Shown: positions 34,607 through 44,289 of the stretch, piece by piece | Numbering within the stretch: the stretch's first letter is position 1 | How the letters are laid out: every line of letters begins with the position of its first letter | Assembly (NCBI RefSeq): GCF_001590835.1 | Contig: NZ_LTAQ01000001.1 | Span: 270,357 to 334,356, forward strand | Direction: 5' to 3' | DNA length: 64,000 nucleotides | Origin: Bacillus gaemokensis | Lineage (GTDB): Bacteria > Bacillota > Bacilli > Bacillales > Bacillaceae_G | Notes under the pieces: generated by a model | The model's input: only the letters and a program-made list of their open reading frames with translations | Told to the model about the DNA's origin: nothing | Database searches by the model: none | Program-made: the position numbers and the translations under genes

Positions 34607-36895
34607 ATGACAATTCAAACAAGTAACTTAGGCTATCCACGTATCGGATTACACCGAGAGTGGAAAAAAACGTTGGAGGCTTTTTGGTCTAATAAGATTA
34701 ATGAAGAACAATTTTTAACAAAAATGAAAGAAATTCGTCTACAACACGTGAAATCACAAAAAGAAAAAGGAATTGACTTAATTCCAGTTGGCGACTTTAC
34801 ATATTATGATCATGTACTAGACACTGCTTATATGCTTGGTTTTATTCCATCTCGTTTTTCAGAATTCACATCTTATCTTGATGTATATTTTGCAATGGCA
34901 CGTGGCTCCAAAGATCACGTCGCTTCTGAAATGACGAAATGGTTTAATACAAACTATCATTATATCGTTCCTGAATATGAGGAAGGATTAACAATTTCCT
35001 TAAAAGACAATCGTCCACTCCGCTTATATGAAGAAGCGAAAAAAGAATTAGGTGTTGATGGAAAACCAGTTATATTAGGACCTTACACGTTCTTAAAATT
35101 AGCAAAAGGATATAAGCAGGATCAATTTACTACTATTTTAAAACAACTCGTTACACCTTATGTGCAATTATTAACAGAATTATACGAGGCAGGTGCAAAA
35201 GTCGTACAAATTGACGAACCAATTTTTGCATCTTTAACAAAAGAAGAAATTGCAGAGGCGAAAGAACTTTACGAAGAGATTCACAAAGAAGTTCCAAATG
35301 CGAAACTAATTCTACAAACCTATTTCGATAGTGTAGAAGAAAATTATGAGGAAATCATTACATTCCCTGTATCCGGCATTGGATTGGACTTTGTTCACGG
35401 TAAAGAAGGCAATGTAAAATCTATTTTAGCTCATGGGTTCCCATCTGACAAAACTTTAGCTGTAGGTTGTATAGATGGCCGTAACATTTGGAGGGCTGAT
35501 CTTGATGATGTACTTTCTTTATTTAACACTTTACAAGATCGTATTGCGCCGAAAAATTGGATTGTTCAACCTTCTTGTAGTTTATTGCACACTCCGATTG
35601 ACAAAACGGAAGAAATACATTTATCAAAAGAATTATTTGATGCTCTTGCATTTGCAAACCAAAAATTAGAAGAGCTTACTATTTTAAAACAAGCGCTTGT
35701 GCAAGGCGTAGAAAGTATTAACACAGAACTTGCAGCCTATCGCAGTGCTCATGAAGCGATTCGCTCTTCAGCTGCACGTAATCGTGAAGATGTAAAAGCA
35801 GCAAGAGCAACTCTTAAAGAAGACGATTTCTTACGTCCTCTTCCATTTGAAAAGCGTTATGAACTGCAACAAGAAGCTTTACAATTACCATTACTTCCGA
35901 CAACAACAATTGGTAGCTTCCCGCAAACTATTGAAGTTCGTCAAACACGTAAACAATGGCGCAGCGGCGATATTACAAACGAACAATACGAACAATTTAT
36001 CGAAAAAGAAACTGAGAAATGGATTCGATATCAAGAAGAAATCGGTCTTGATGTGCTCGTTCACGGTGAATTTGAAAGAACTGATATGGTAGAATACTTT
36101 GGCGAAAGACTTGCTGGTTTCTCTTTCACTAAAAATGGTTGGGTACAATCATACGGTTCTCGTTGTGTAAAACCACCTGTTATTTACGGTGATGTTGCAT
36201 TTATTAACGGTATGACAATTAAGGAAACTGCATATGCACAAAGCCTTACAGATAAAGTTGTAAAAGGAATGTTAACAGGCCCTGTAACAATTCTAAACTG
36301 GTCATTCGTTCGAAATGATATTTCACGAAAAGAAGTTTCTTATCAAATTGCATTAGCACTTCGTCATGAAATCAAATTACTTGAATCTTCTGGCATTCGT
36401 GTGATTCAAGTCGATGAACCAGCACTCCGTGAAGGAATGCCGCTAAAAGAAAAAGATTGGGATGCATATATTACATGGGCTGTCCAATCATTCCTTCTAG
36501 CAACGTCTTCTGTAGCGAATGAAACACAAATTCATACGCATATGTGTTACAGTAACTTCGAAGATATCGTGGATGCAATTCGTGCATTAGATGCCGATGT
36601 TATTTCCATTGAAACATCAAGAAGTCATGGCGAATTTATTCATACACTAGAACATACAACTTACGAAAAAGGAATTGGCTTGGGAGTCTACGATATTCAT
36701 AGCCCTCGTGTTCCAAGTAAAGAAGAAATGTACACAATTGTAGAACAATCTTTAAAAGTGTGTGATCCAAAATACTTCTGGATTAACCCTGACTGCGGTT
36801 TAAAAACAAGAAGAACAGAAGAAGTCATCCCTGCTTTAGAGCACATGGTTCAAGCTGCCAAAGAAGCTCGTGCACTTCTAAAAACGAATGCGTAA
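34607..36895 (+). CDS. metE: Cobalamin-independent methionine synthase
   Basis: Methylates homocysteine to methionine with 5-methyltetrahydropteroyltri-glutamate, using zinc instead of B12. Full length (762 residues), two (beta-alpha)8 barrels. Zinc ligands visible in [10 protein letters not shown] and in [10 protein letters not shown]. Strong AGGGAGGA upstream. Control by a B12 riboswitch means the enzyme is made when cobalamin is scarce and spared when it is available. The TAA stop falls in the GTAAA that opens an internally deleted bcr1 element, the third stop-codon case in the window. Confidence 0.97.
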   Translation: MTIQTSNLGYPRIGLHREWKKTLEAFWSNKINEEQFLTKMKEIRLQHVKSQKEKGIDLIPVGDFTYYDHVLDTAYMLGFIPSRFSEFTSYLDVYFAMARGSKDHVASEMTKWFNTNYHYIVPEYEEGLTISLKDNRPLRLYEEAKKELGVDGKPVILGPYTFLKLAKGYKQDQFTTILKQLVTPYVQLLTELYEAGAKVVQIDEPIFASLTKEEIAEAKELYEEIHKEVPNAKLILQTYFDSVEENYEEIITFPVSGIGLDFVHGKEGNVKSILAHGFPSDKTLAVGCIDGRNIWRADLDDVLSLFNTLQDRIAPKNWIVQPSCSLLHTPIDKTEEIHLSKELFDALAFANQKLEELTILKQALVQGVESINTELAAYRSAHEAIRSSAARNREDVKAARATLKEDDFLRPLPFEKRYELQQEALQLPLLPTTTIGSFPQTIEVRQTRKQWRSGDITNEQYEQFIEKETEKWIRYQEEIGLDVLVHGEFERTDMVEYFGERLAGFSFTKNGWVQSYGSRCVKPPVIYGDVAFINGMTIKETAYAQSLTDKVVKGMLTGPVTILNWSFVRNDISRKEVSYQIALALRHEIKLLESSGIRVIQVDEPALREGMPLKEKDWDAYITWAVQSFLLATSSVANETQIHTHMCYSNFEDIVDAIRALDADVISIETSRSHGEFIHTLEHTTYEKGIGLGVYDIHSPRVPSKEEMYTIVEQSLKVCDPKYFWINPDCGLKTRRTEEVIPALEHMVQAAKEARALLKTNA

Positions 36896-36945
36896 ATCGA
36901 AACTTTAATCAACGGGGTATAACTGCCCGTAAATAACGAGATAAT
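36892..36945 (+). repeat. bcr1-type repeat, internally deleted (54 bp)
   Basis: GTAAA overlapping the metE stop, then GAAACTTTAATCAACGGGG fused directly to TAACTGCCCGTAAATAACGAGATAA. The two ends of bcr1 are kept and ~100 inner bases are lost. Confidence 0.6.
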
Positions 36946-36947
36946 AA

Positions 36948-36982
36948 AAAACAGGGTGTCCCACTAAAGGACACCTTGTTTT
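36948..36982 (+). terminator. Terminator of metE
   Basis: AAAACAGGGTGTCC pairs with GGACACCTTGTTTT (one G-U pair), 7-base loop, followed by T-rich sequence. Confidence 0.88.
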
Positions 36983-37099
36983 TTATTTTTCAACTAGCTT
37001 TTTTTTCATTTATGGCGATCCTATGAGATGAAATCACGCCGTTAATTTGGCGTATTTTTACAACTCATTTCATTTTTCATTGTAGCAAATTCAAAAGAA

Positions 37100-37121
37100 A
37101 AAGCCACACTATAGTGGCTTT
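37100..37121 (-). terminator. Terminator of nucA-comJ
   Basis: AAAGCCAC and GTGGCTTT pair around 6 bases, directly after the comJ stop, with flanking A/T runs. Confidence 0.8.
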
Positions 37122-37125
37122 TCAT

Positions 37126-37512
37126 TCATTCTTTTTCAAAAAACAATTCATACCTGATCTTATATAATTCATCATCTGTAGGTTCTTCAATTGGTGTTGC
37201 TTGCATCACTAACATATATTCCCCTTGTGGAATACGAATATGTAGTTTATTAGAAAGAATGCTGCTGATAAAAACCCCCTCATTCCCTACAGTAAAAGGA
37301 ACTGATATCGTTCTCATTACAGCTGCGTTCTCAACATGTTTTCCAACAGATGCTTCAATTTCACACGTATAATCTGAGATCGCTTCAAAAATAATTGTTC
37401 CTTCGGTCTCAGCGTACCCTCTCTCAAAATCCTGATCCGTCCAGTCTACATATGGTTGTTCTCTATCTTGATTCATCACGATTAATTGCGAATAGGATAT
37501 TGTTAATTCCAC
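37126..37512 (-). CDS. comJ: Competence protein ComJ (inhibitor of NucA)
   Basis: Cytoplasmic inhibitor of the DNA-entry nuclease NucA (ComJ/Nin in B. subtilis). The protein shows the family pattern ELTISYSQLIV, DWTDQDFERGYA and FEAISDYTCEIE with 128 residues. The ATG at 37521 sits two bases after AAAGGA, too near; the GTG at 37512 is ten bases away and preferred, though either would do. It lies after nucA with a 56-base gap, so the two form the nucA-comJ operon used in DNA uptake. Confidence 0.87.
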   Translation of the reverse strand: MELTISYSQLIVMNQDREQPYVDWTDQDFERGYAETEGTIIFEAISDYTCEIEASVGKHVENAAVMRTISVPFTVGNEGVFISSILSNKLHIRIPQGEYMLVMQATPIEEPTDDELYKIRYELFFEKE

Positions 37513-37568
37513 GTATATCATTTCCTTTCATCATTGATTTCGAATAGATTTTCGCGCTTTTTTATCTA

Positions 37569-38003
37569 CTACTTCACCACAAATTTCACACGAGTACCAT
37601 CTGGATATTTGTCTAGCTTATTTCCAACCCATGAACCTGCCCCTCTATTATCGGCCGGACTAATATATTCAATATGGGCGCCTTTTCCACCTTCTTTGCA
37701 CATTGCCATCGGCCACTCATCACGATCGTACCCTTTCTTTGATGGATATGGTGCTAAAGACAACTTTCTTCTATCGCCTGCACCACTTCGATCAATTGTA
37801 CAAATTTTCGAATGACCTTCTTTTACTGCATCTGCAATATGCTTCCCCGTTTCTGGATAACGTTCTTTTGGAAATTCTAGCACTTGATCATATGTAACTT
37901 CTTTCTGATTCTTTGGTTCTGCTGGTATAAATGCTTCATAAACAGCAACTAAGATAGAAAGAATAGCAATAATTGAAATGATAATACCTTTTAATTGCTT
38001 CAT
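37569..38003 (-). CDS. nucA: DNA-entry nuclease NucA
   Basis: Membrane-anchored nuclease that cuts incoming double-stranded DNA during transformation. The N-terminal hydrophobic segment ([19 protein letters not shown]) is the anchor; the catalytic domain faces outside. Family residues: [38 protein letters not shown] and [11 protein letters not shown]. Length 144. ATG at 38003 behind AAGGAGG. It comes before comJ. The presence of this pair suggests intact competence genes even if B. cereus group strains are rarely transformable. Confidence 0.93.
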   Translation of the reverse strand: MKQLKGIIISIIAILSILVAVYEAFIPAEPKNQKEVTYDQVLEFPKERYPETGKHIADAVKEGHSKICTIDRSGAGDRRKLSLAPYPSKKGYDRDEWPMAMCKEGGKGAHIEYISPADNRGAGSWVGNKLDKYPDGTRVKFVVK

Positions 38004-38236
38004 GTATGTACCTCCTTATCTACTTTCTTTTCCTAGGCTATTATAACAAACTTTTTCTATATATGTTTTCAGACATTATCTTCGCCCTTCCCCTTTCTTA
38101 CGCTAAAAACATTCATTTTTTTGCAACTTTTCACTTATTGTGTAGAAATTTTCTATACTTCCGACATTCTTTTTCAAAGGAAGTCCAAATAAAAGATGGA
38201 ATTGGTATATACGATACTTTTTGGGGAGGAAATGTC

Positions 38237-38980
38237 ATGGAGACAATCTATAAAACGAAGGATGTCACAAATAAAACAGGAATCCCGAAACATATAGTTC
38301 GAAAATATAGTCAGCTGTTAGAACAACATGGTTATATGATTACAAAAACGGCTGATGCTCGTATATATAAAATGGATGATATGAAACTATTAAAATCCAT
38401 CCATGAACGAGCAGCCACTTTACAAGAAGATATTGCAGAAACAATTCCTATTATTTTAAAGGAAAAAGATAATCCACCTGCACCAATGATAAAGAAAAAT
38501 CAAGAAGTACAGTCAAAAGATGAAAGTCGGAATTTTGAAGAATTTATGCTAAAACTTGAAATGCTTGCTCAATTAAACGAAGCAATCATTCATCAAAACT
38601 CAACTTTAATTACCCAAAATCGGTTAAAAGATGAAAAGCTAGATGAGTTAATACAACAAGTCTATGTTAAAGATGGTAAACAAGAAGAAATGCTCCAAGA
38701 TCTTGTCGATCACGCAGCTCAAACAGACGCATTGCAAAAAGAGAAAATGGACTTATTAATGAATCATATGTATAAACGTGAAGCAAAACAAGAAGAAAAA
38801 ATGAATAAGCTTGTCAATCAAGTTTATCACAAAGACAACAATCGAGATGCACAGCTCATGCAAGTTATACGTGAAATTCAAGATACAAAACGATTAATTG
38901 CCGCCTCAAAAGAACAAAACTTATTTCAATCATTTAAAAATTTATTTGCTCGAGGGAAACAAGAAAAAACAAATGAATAA
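38237..38980 (+). CDS. MerR-like HTH plus coiled-coil protein (RacA-like, DUF3967 type)
   Basis: A 247-residue protein with a MerR-like DNA-binding region at residues ~1-55 (TKDVTNKTGIPKHIVRKY, ARIYKMDDMKLLKSI), then a Glu/Lys/Gln-rich helical body with three related blocks (KLDELIQQVYVKDG, KMDLLMNHMYKRE, KMNKLVNQVYHKD). The layout resembles RacA, which anchors the origin region during sporulation, and the DUF3967 group found on Bacillus plasmids; I cannot decide between these. Predicted cytosolic, DNA-binding. ATG behind GGGGAGGAA. Earlier in-frame starts lack a binding site. Confidence 0.75.
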   Translation: METIYKTKDVTNKTGIPKHIVRKYSQLLEQHGYMITKTADARIYKMDDMKLLKSIHERAATLQEDIAETIPIILKEKDNPPAPMIKKNQEVQSKDESRNFEEFMLKLEMLAQLNEAIIHQNSTLITQNRLKDEKLDELIQQVYVKDGKQEEMLQDLVDHAAQTDALQKEKMDLLMNHMYKREAKQEEKMNKLVNQVYHKDNNRDAQLMQVIREIQDTKRLIAASKEQNLFQSFKNLFARGKQEKTNE

Positions 38981-39051
38981 AACTCAAATCAATTCGTTTT
39001 TCCTCACCCTGAGATACATTTTATACGATTCCTTCATACCAAATAAATAAA

Positions 39052-39078
39052 AAAAGTTACCTTCTAGCGGTAACTTTT
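39052..39078 (-). terminator. Terminator of kinB-like gene
   Basis: AAAAGTTACC pairs with GGTAACTTTT, 7-base loop; it includes the first bases of the kinB-like stop codon. Confidence 0.85.
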
Positions 39079-40351
39079 ATTCCTTATTCCCAACTGCTGG
39101 TAATGTAATAATCGCTTCTGTCCCTTTTTCACTCTCACTTTTATATTCCAGCGTGCCATTATGTGCTTGTAAAATACTAAATGTTACCATAAGCCCTAAA
39201 CCTGTTCCTTTTTCTTTTAATGAATAATACGGCTGCCCAAGCCTTGCTAACTGTTCTTTCGTCATTCCAACGCCGCTATCTTTTACCCGTATCACAATAA
39301 CTTCATCTTTTTGAATGGCGGTTACTTTTAAATACCCTTTATTCCCTTGAATTGCTTCAATCCCGTTTTTAACAATGTTCATAATTGCTTGTTTCAATTT
39401 TGTTTTATCACCAATTGTATACAGATTCTCAGAAATTTCCACCTGCAAATATACACCTTGCATCGCTGCAAATGATGACATTAAAGTAGTCATTTCAATG
39501 AGCTGTGCCGATAAACAAATATGCTCCTTTTTCTCAATTTGTGGCTTCGCTAAATTTAAATAATCTGAAATGATTTGTTCAGCCCGGTCCAACTCAGCTA
39601 ATACAAGACGCATATAATCTTTATTTTTCATATCTTCTGCGCTCTCTAACAACTGAATAAAACCACGAACAACTGTAAGCGGATTTCGCACTTCATGCGC
39701 TACACTTGCTGCTAATTCACTGATAATATTGAGCTTTTCAGATTTTTGCATTTCCGTACGCAATAATGCATTTTCATTTAAATACTCTGTTAAATACACT
39801 TGAAATACCATTGTCATAACCATAATAAGCGAAGCAAATATATAACCACTATATAAATGCGACATAGGCGGTGTAAACCCCGATTCTAGTAGTACGTCAA
39901 ACATTCCAAATACTAGACAAACGAGCACATATAAAGATGCGATCATAAAAGACAAAATAAGTTTTTTATCCCTTGGAAAGACAGACCATTTTTTCGATAA
40001 TAATAATGGAATAATAGCTAAGCATAAAACTTCTATTATCCGAATCCAATTAAGGCCATTTAAAAACCAATCGTACACAATAAAAATAAAAGCCGGAATG
40101 ATACCTGCAATACCTCCGTACAAAAAACCACTAATGATTGGGATTTGATGAAAATTATAACCACAAACAGAGACAAAACAAATTGGATACGTCATAGAGA
40201 AAACAAGCGTAATACTAAATAAAAACATTATAAAGTAGCGATTGGGCTTTGGAAGCATGTCTTGATAGCGATTTAGACGAATCGCTTCATATAAAAACAG
40301 TGGCAAAATAATGATAGCAACTTGAATCATTAAGTCACGGATTAGCTCCAT
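39077..40351 (-). CDS. kinB: Sporulation sensor histidine kinase, KinB-like
   Basis: A 424-residue membrane kinase. The first ~190 residues have about six hydrophobic helices and no extracellular sensor domain, the KinB layout. The dimerisation/phosphoacceptor box AASVAHEVRNPLT carries His219, and N, G1 and G2 boxes follow (NIVKNGIEA, DSGVGM, GTGLGLMV). The H-box matches sporulation kinases that feed the Spo0F-Spo0B-Spo0A phosphorelay. Whether it is the KinB orthologue or another of the several B. cereus sporulation kinases cannot be settled. It has no partner response regulator beside it, as expected for a phosphorelay kinase. Confidence 0.83.
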   Translation of the reverse strand: MELIRDLMIQVAIIILPLFLYEAIRLNRYQDMLPKPNRYFIMFLFSITLVFSMTYPICFVSVCGYNFHQIPIISGFLYGGIAGIIPAFIFIVYDWFLNGLNWIRIIEVLCLAIIPLLLSKKWSVFPRDKKLILSFMIASLYVLVCLVFGMFDVLLESGFTPPMSHLYSGYIFASLIMVMTMVFQVYLTEYLNENALLRTEMQKSEKLNIISELAASVAHEVRNPLTVVRGFIQLLESAEDMKNKDYMRLVLAELDRAEQIISDYLNLAKPQIEKKEHICLSAQLIEMTTLMSSFAAMQGVYLQVEISENLYTIGDKTKLKQAIMNIVKNGIEAIQGNKGYLKVTAIQKDEVIVIRVKDSGVGMTKEQLARLGQPYYSLKEKGTGLGLMVTFSILQAHNGTLEYKSESEKGTEAIITLPAVGNKE

Positions 40352-40659
40352 ACCCTTTCACTCCTACATGTATTTTGATATGATTATATCATTTTACAGC
40401 CACTTTTGTTTTAAAATTTAGGTTTTTCTTAACATTTTTGTAAATTATTTGTGAATAATCGTTAAGAAATGTTACAACTTTCCGAAATGATTGTAAACCC
40501 TGTACCAAATTACCACGATGCAGGATACAATGAATACGGGTTAAAAAATAAAATAAAAATAATCCAAGAAACGGACAACTATAACAACATACGGCATATA
40601 ATCCATACTATCTATGTTTACAAATAAGTGATCATCATTTTAGTAGGAGGAAGATAAAT
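40352..40659. other. Intergenic region with no firm feature
   Basis: Between the divergent kinB-like gene and the 66-residue protein gene. I see no convincing Spo0A box or promoter. Confidence 0.4.
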
Positions 40660-40860
40660 ATGGCAGGAACTACGCTTGTTTTAAAAGAGGAAAATTTGGT
40701 CGTTCTCGAAAATGTGGAGAAATCAGTATACGAAGAATTACAAGATAAAACTGGAGAAGAAAATTGCACATGCGCTGTCAATGAATCGGTTGTGTATCTT
40801 GGAAAAGTATCTTCAGTTCTTTGGAATGAAGATGAGATAGATTGGGAATATGGTTATTAA
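40660..40860 (+). CDS. Small acidic protein (66 aa), unknown
   Basis: TAGGAGGAAGATAAAT precedes the ATG, a strong signal for a real gene. The protein is acidic and soluble, opens MAGTTLVLKEENL, has Cys-X-Cys (CTC) in the middle and ends WNEDEIDWEYGY. No family recognised and no membrane helix. It has its own terminator. It is flanked by the KinB-like kinase and patA but shares no promoter with either. Confidence 0.75.
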   Translation: MAGTTLVLKEENLVVLENVEKSVYEELQDKTGEENCTCAVNESVVYLGKVSSVLWNEDEIDWEYGY

Positions 40861-40883
40861 AAAAGTCGCGCCAAGCGACTTTT
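40861..40883 (+). terminator. Terminator after the 66-residue protein
   Basis: AAAAGTCGC and GCGACTTTT around GCCAA, followed by T8. Confidence 0.9.
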
Positions 40884-40965
40884 TTTTATGAGCTACCTTC
40901 ACAGCAAAAGGAATGAAAATATGGTAAAATAAAATAAATTTTACAATGGAAGAAAGGGAGACAAA

Positions 40966-42123
40966 ATGGAACAATTTATTAATCCTAGAGTGAAGGATAT
41001 TCAAATTTCTGGTATCCGTCAGTTCTCTAATATGATTCAAAACTATGACAATCTCATTTCTTTAACAATTGGACAACCTGATTTCCCAACACCTTCTTTA
41101 GTAAAAGAAGCTGCAAAGCGTGCGATTACAGAAAACTATACGAGCTATACACATAATGCTGGTTTATTAGAATTACGAAAGGCAGCTTGTCATTTCCTAA
41201 AAGAAAATTATGATCTACACTATTCACCAGAAAACGAGACAATCGTTACAATCGGCGCTAGCGAAGCAATCGATGTTACGTTTCGTACCATTTTAGAACC
41301 TGGAACAGAAGTCATTTTACCTGCCCCTATTTATCCAGGTTACGAGCCTATTATTAGATTATGTGGTGCAATACCTGTTTTTGTAGATGTCCGCGAAACT
41401 GGATTTCGCTTAACAGCCGAAGCCATTCAAAATGCAATTACAGATCAAACAAGATGCATCGTATTGCCTTATCCTTCTAATCCGACTGGTATGACACTAT
41501 CGAAAGCAGAACTAGCAGATATTGTATCTGTTTTAAAGGATAAAAACATTTTCGTTCTTTCTGATGAAATTTATAGCGAGCTTGTATATGAGGAGAATCA
41601 TACCTCTATTGCACATTTCCCAGAAATGCGTGATAAAACAATTGTTATTAATGGATTATCAAAATCACATTCAATGACAGGCTGGCGCGTTGGCCTTTTA
41701 TTTGCTCCAAGCTACTTAGCACAGCATATTTTAAAAGTTCATCAATATAACGTTACATGTGCCACTTCAATTGCACAATACGCTGCAATTGAAGCATTAA
41801 CAGCCGCAAAGGATGCACCGAAAATGATGCGTCATCAATATAAAAAACGCCGTGATTACGTATACAATAGACTGATTCAAATGGGCTTAACTGTTGAGAA
41901 ACCAACTGGTGCTTTTTATTTATTCCCATACATTGGAAACCTCACATCTTCATCATTTGATTTTGCCATTGAACTTGTCAAAGAAGCTGGACTCGCTGTT
42001 GTTCCAGGAACGGCATTCTCTGAATATGGCGAAGGCTATATCCGTCTTTCATACGCTTATAGTATGGAAACATTAAAAGAAGGCTGCGATCGTTTAGAAG
42101 GATTTTTAAAACAAAAAAGCTAA
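40966..42123 (+). CDS. patA: PLP-dependent aminotransferase PatA
   Basis: A 385-residue class I/II aminotransferase. The PLP lysine lies in LSKSHSMTGWRVG and the family segments NPTG (in SNPTGM) and SDEIY are present. In B. subtilis PatA is an N-acetyl-LL-diaminopimelate aminotransferase that completes the acetylated lysine route. This suits the dapH/dapL genes also in this window, although they lie 25 kb apart. GAAAGGGAG upstream. Ends in a terminator shared with malR. Confidence 0.9.
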   Translation: MEQFINPRVKDIQISGIRQFSNMIQNYDNLISLTIGQPDFPTPSLVKEAAKRAITENYTSYTHNAGLLELRKAACHFLKENYDLHYSPENETIVTIGASEAIDVTFRTILEPGTEVILPAPIYPGYEPIIRLCGAIPVFVDVRETGFRLTAEAIQNAITDQTRCIVLPYPSNPTGMTLSKAELADIVSVLKDKNIFVLSDEIYSELVYEENHTSIAHFPEMRDKTIVINGLSKSHSMTGWRVGLLFAPSYLAQHILKVHQYNVTCATSIAQYAAIEALTAAKDAPKMMRHQYKKRRDYVYNRLIQMGLTVEKPTGAFYLFPYIGNLTSSSFDFAIELVKEAGLAVVPGTAFSEYGEGYIRLSYAYSMETLKEGCDRLEGFLKQKS

Positions 42124-42146
42124 GAGATGAATCTCTTAGCTTTTTT
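42118..42146. terminator. Bidirectional terminator between patA and malR
   Basis: AGCTAAGAGA and TCTCTTAGCT with a 4-base loop and runs of A and T; it contains both stop codons. Confidence 0.9.
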
Positions 42147-43167
42147 ACGCATGATAATCACAAGTTTGACGCTTCAATAATTTATGTGGAATAATGATAC
42201 ATTTCGAAATGGATTCAGAATGCTCAACCTTATCCACCAAAGCTTTTGCAGCTTCATATCCCAATTGATAAATATTCACATCAACTGTTGTAAGTGGAGG
42301 GCTCGCGATCTCAGATAATAATGCATTATTAAAACTTACAATTGAAACATCTTTCGGTATAACAAATCCTTTTTTGGCAAGTGCACTTAATACCCCAAGA
42401 CCAATGAGATCATCTGTCGCCATAATTGCCGTCGGTGGTTTTTCGAGTCCCATTAATTCTTCTACGGCCTGCTGACCACTTTCTCTTGAAAAATCAAAAT
42501 GTAAAATATACTCATCTGGTAATACAATATCAGCTAATTTTAAAGCATCGCTCATTCCGGCTAAACGATCTTTTGTAACGAGTAGATCAGATCCACCACC
42601 AATAAATGCAATTTGCTTATGTCCAAGAGAAATGAAGTATTCGGCTACTTCTCTTGCAGCTGTATAGTTATCATTATCCACATATGTAATTTCATCTTTT
42701 CTTTCATATGGTTTTCCAATTAACACAAATGGGAAATTTTGCTCATTTAAATATTGAATAATACGATCGTTTTCACGCGAATAAAGAAGAATAATTCCTC
42801 CTATTTGACGACCTTGTACCATTTTCACAACACCATTAAATATCTCTTCTTCTGTTTCACCAGTTGACATATACAATGCATAGCCTTCAACATGAGCAAA
42901 CGAACTAATTCCTCGAATTACTTCTGGGAAAAATGGATTTTGAAATGCTTTATTTGCAGAACTCGGCATAACAAGACCGATCGTTTTGGTCGTTTGATTC
43001 GCAAGGCTTCTCGCATTTAAATTCGGATGATACCCTAGCTCGCTCATTACTTTACGGACACGACGCTTTGTTTTTTCACTTATACTTGGATTATCAGCAA
43101 TTACACGCGACACAGTGGATGGTGCAACATTTGCCTTTTTTGCTACATCTTTAATTGTAACTGTCAT
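42145..43167 (-). CDS. malR: LacI-family maltose operon regulator
   Basis: A 340-residue repressor: N-terminal helix-turn-helix (IKDVAKKANVAPSTVSRVIADNPSI) and a periplasmic-binding-type sugar domain (VEEAEG-like cap, MATDDLIGLGVLSAL). The location upstream of and in line with malGFE and its similarity to MalR make it the maltose/maltodextrin regulator. Its binding sites should be the GCAAACGNTTGC-like palindromes near 47010, 47190 and 51060. AGGAGGGG precedes the ATG. Confidence 0.85.
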   Translation of the reverse strand: MTVTIKDVAKKANVAPSTVSRVIADNPSISEKTKRRVRKVMSELGYHPNLNARSLANQTTKTIGLVMPSSANKAFQNPFFPEVIRGISSFAHVEGYALYMSTGETEEEIFNGVVKMVQGRQIGGIILLYSRENDRIIQYLNEQNFPFVLIGKPYERKDEITYVDNDNYTAAREVAEYFISLGHKQIAFIGGGSDLLVTKDRLAGMSDALKLADIVLPDEYILHFDFSRESGQQAVEELMGLEKPPTAIMATDDLIGLGVLSALAKKGFVIPKDVSIVSFNNALLSEIASPPLTTVDVNIYQLGYEAAKALVDKVEHSESISKCIIIPHKLLKRQTCDYHA

Positions 43168-43423
43168 AAATCCCCCTCCTCTCTTCTAATTCTTCAGCCA
43201 AATCATATCTATTTTATCCTGCGATTCTGCAGGTAGTAGGAGAAAACAAAAGTCTCCATTACCTTATTTCGTTCCTAATAAATTATATTAATGTAAACGA
43301 ATATTCTCCCTCTCCATGTATTGTAAGGGATATAGACCTATTTTCCTATACTATAATATACTATTTTTTTCACATCTTTTCCCTTAGGATGTCATATGAA
43401 TCAAAATTCTCCCTAAAAAAGAG

Positions 43424-43446
43424 AAATGGGACATAATGTCCCATTT
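43424..43446 (-). terminator. Terminator of malEFG
   Basis: AAATGGGAC pairs with GTCCCATTT around 5 bases, followed on the minus strand by CTCTTTTTTAGG. It lies directly at the malG stop. Confidence 0.85.
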
Positions 43447-44289
43447 TCACCCTTTCGTACCTCCAGCTGTTAAACCAGAAATAAAATATTTTTGCAGTGA
43501 TAAGAACAAAATTGAAATCGGTATGGCAATTAATACGGATCCCGCTGCAAAAGTTGTAAATTCGTTACCAAATTTTTTCGCTACCATTTCATATAATCCA
43601 ACCGCTAACGTGTAGTTTTCCGGCGTGCGTAAAATGATACTTGCCAAAATAAAATCTGTAAACGGACCAATGAAGGTAAATAAAGCTACGACTGCTACGA
43701 TTGGTTTCGCAAGCGGCATAATAATTTGCCAGAAAATACGGAAGTGTCCTGCTCCGTCCATACGAGCTGATTCATCTAATTCTTTTGGAATCGTATCAAA
43801 GTATCCTTTCATAAGCCACGTATTCATCGGAATGGCTCCACCGACATAAATTAAAATTAACGCTAGATGTGTATCAATTAACCCTGTTAGCTGCGCTAAT
43901 ACATAAAGTGCAATTAATGCTGAAAAGTTCGGAATCATTTGCAGAATTAAAAATGTTAATAATCCATTCTTTCTTCCTACAAAACGATATCTTGAAAACG
44001 CATAAGCAGTAAAACTAATAGATAGTACAGAGAAAATCATCGTCAACACACTGACTTTCAGTGTATTTTTGTACCAAAGTAAATAATTACTTTTATCAAG
44101 GTCTAGTAGATCTCGATAATGATCTAACGTTGCATTTTTAGGAATAATACTTGATCCTGATAAGCTATCTCCTGGATTAAACGATGAGCCAACAATCCAT
44201 AATAATGGATAGAAAATAATGACACACATTATGAAAATTACGAAATAACTTAATGAAAGACGTAACATCTTCTGTCGTTTTATATTCAT
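43447..44289 (-). CDS. malG: Maltodextrin ABC transporter permease MalG
   Basis: A 280-residue permease with six membrane helices. The EAA loop (ELDESARMDGAGHFRIFWQIIMPLAKP) is the docking site for the ATPase MsmX. It pairs with MalF to form the pore. The start codon directly abuts the malF stop, indicating tight translational coupling. Called mdxG in B. subtilis. Confidence 0.93.
   Translation of the reverse strand: MNIKRQKMLRLSLSYFVIFIMCVIIFYPLLWIVGSSFNPGDSLSGSSIIPKNATLDHYRDLLDLDKSNYLLWYKNTLKVSVLTMIFSVLSISFTAYAFSRYRFVGRKNGLLTFLILQMIPNFSALIALYVLAQLTGLIDTHLALILIYVGGAIPMNTWLMKGYFDTIPKELDESARMDGAGHFRIFWQIIMPLAKPIVAVVALFTFIGPFTDFILASIILRTPENYTLAVGLYEMVAKKFGNEFTTFAAGSVLIAIPISILFLSLQKYFISGLTAGGTKG

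Noticed and set aside
35475-36148. Frames inside metE on both strands
   Set aside because: Both overlap the well supported metE frame and lack binding sites.
42118-42146. Possible small RNA gene between patA and malR
   Set aside because: It is fully explained as a bidirectional terminator covering both stops.
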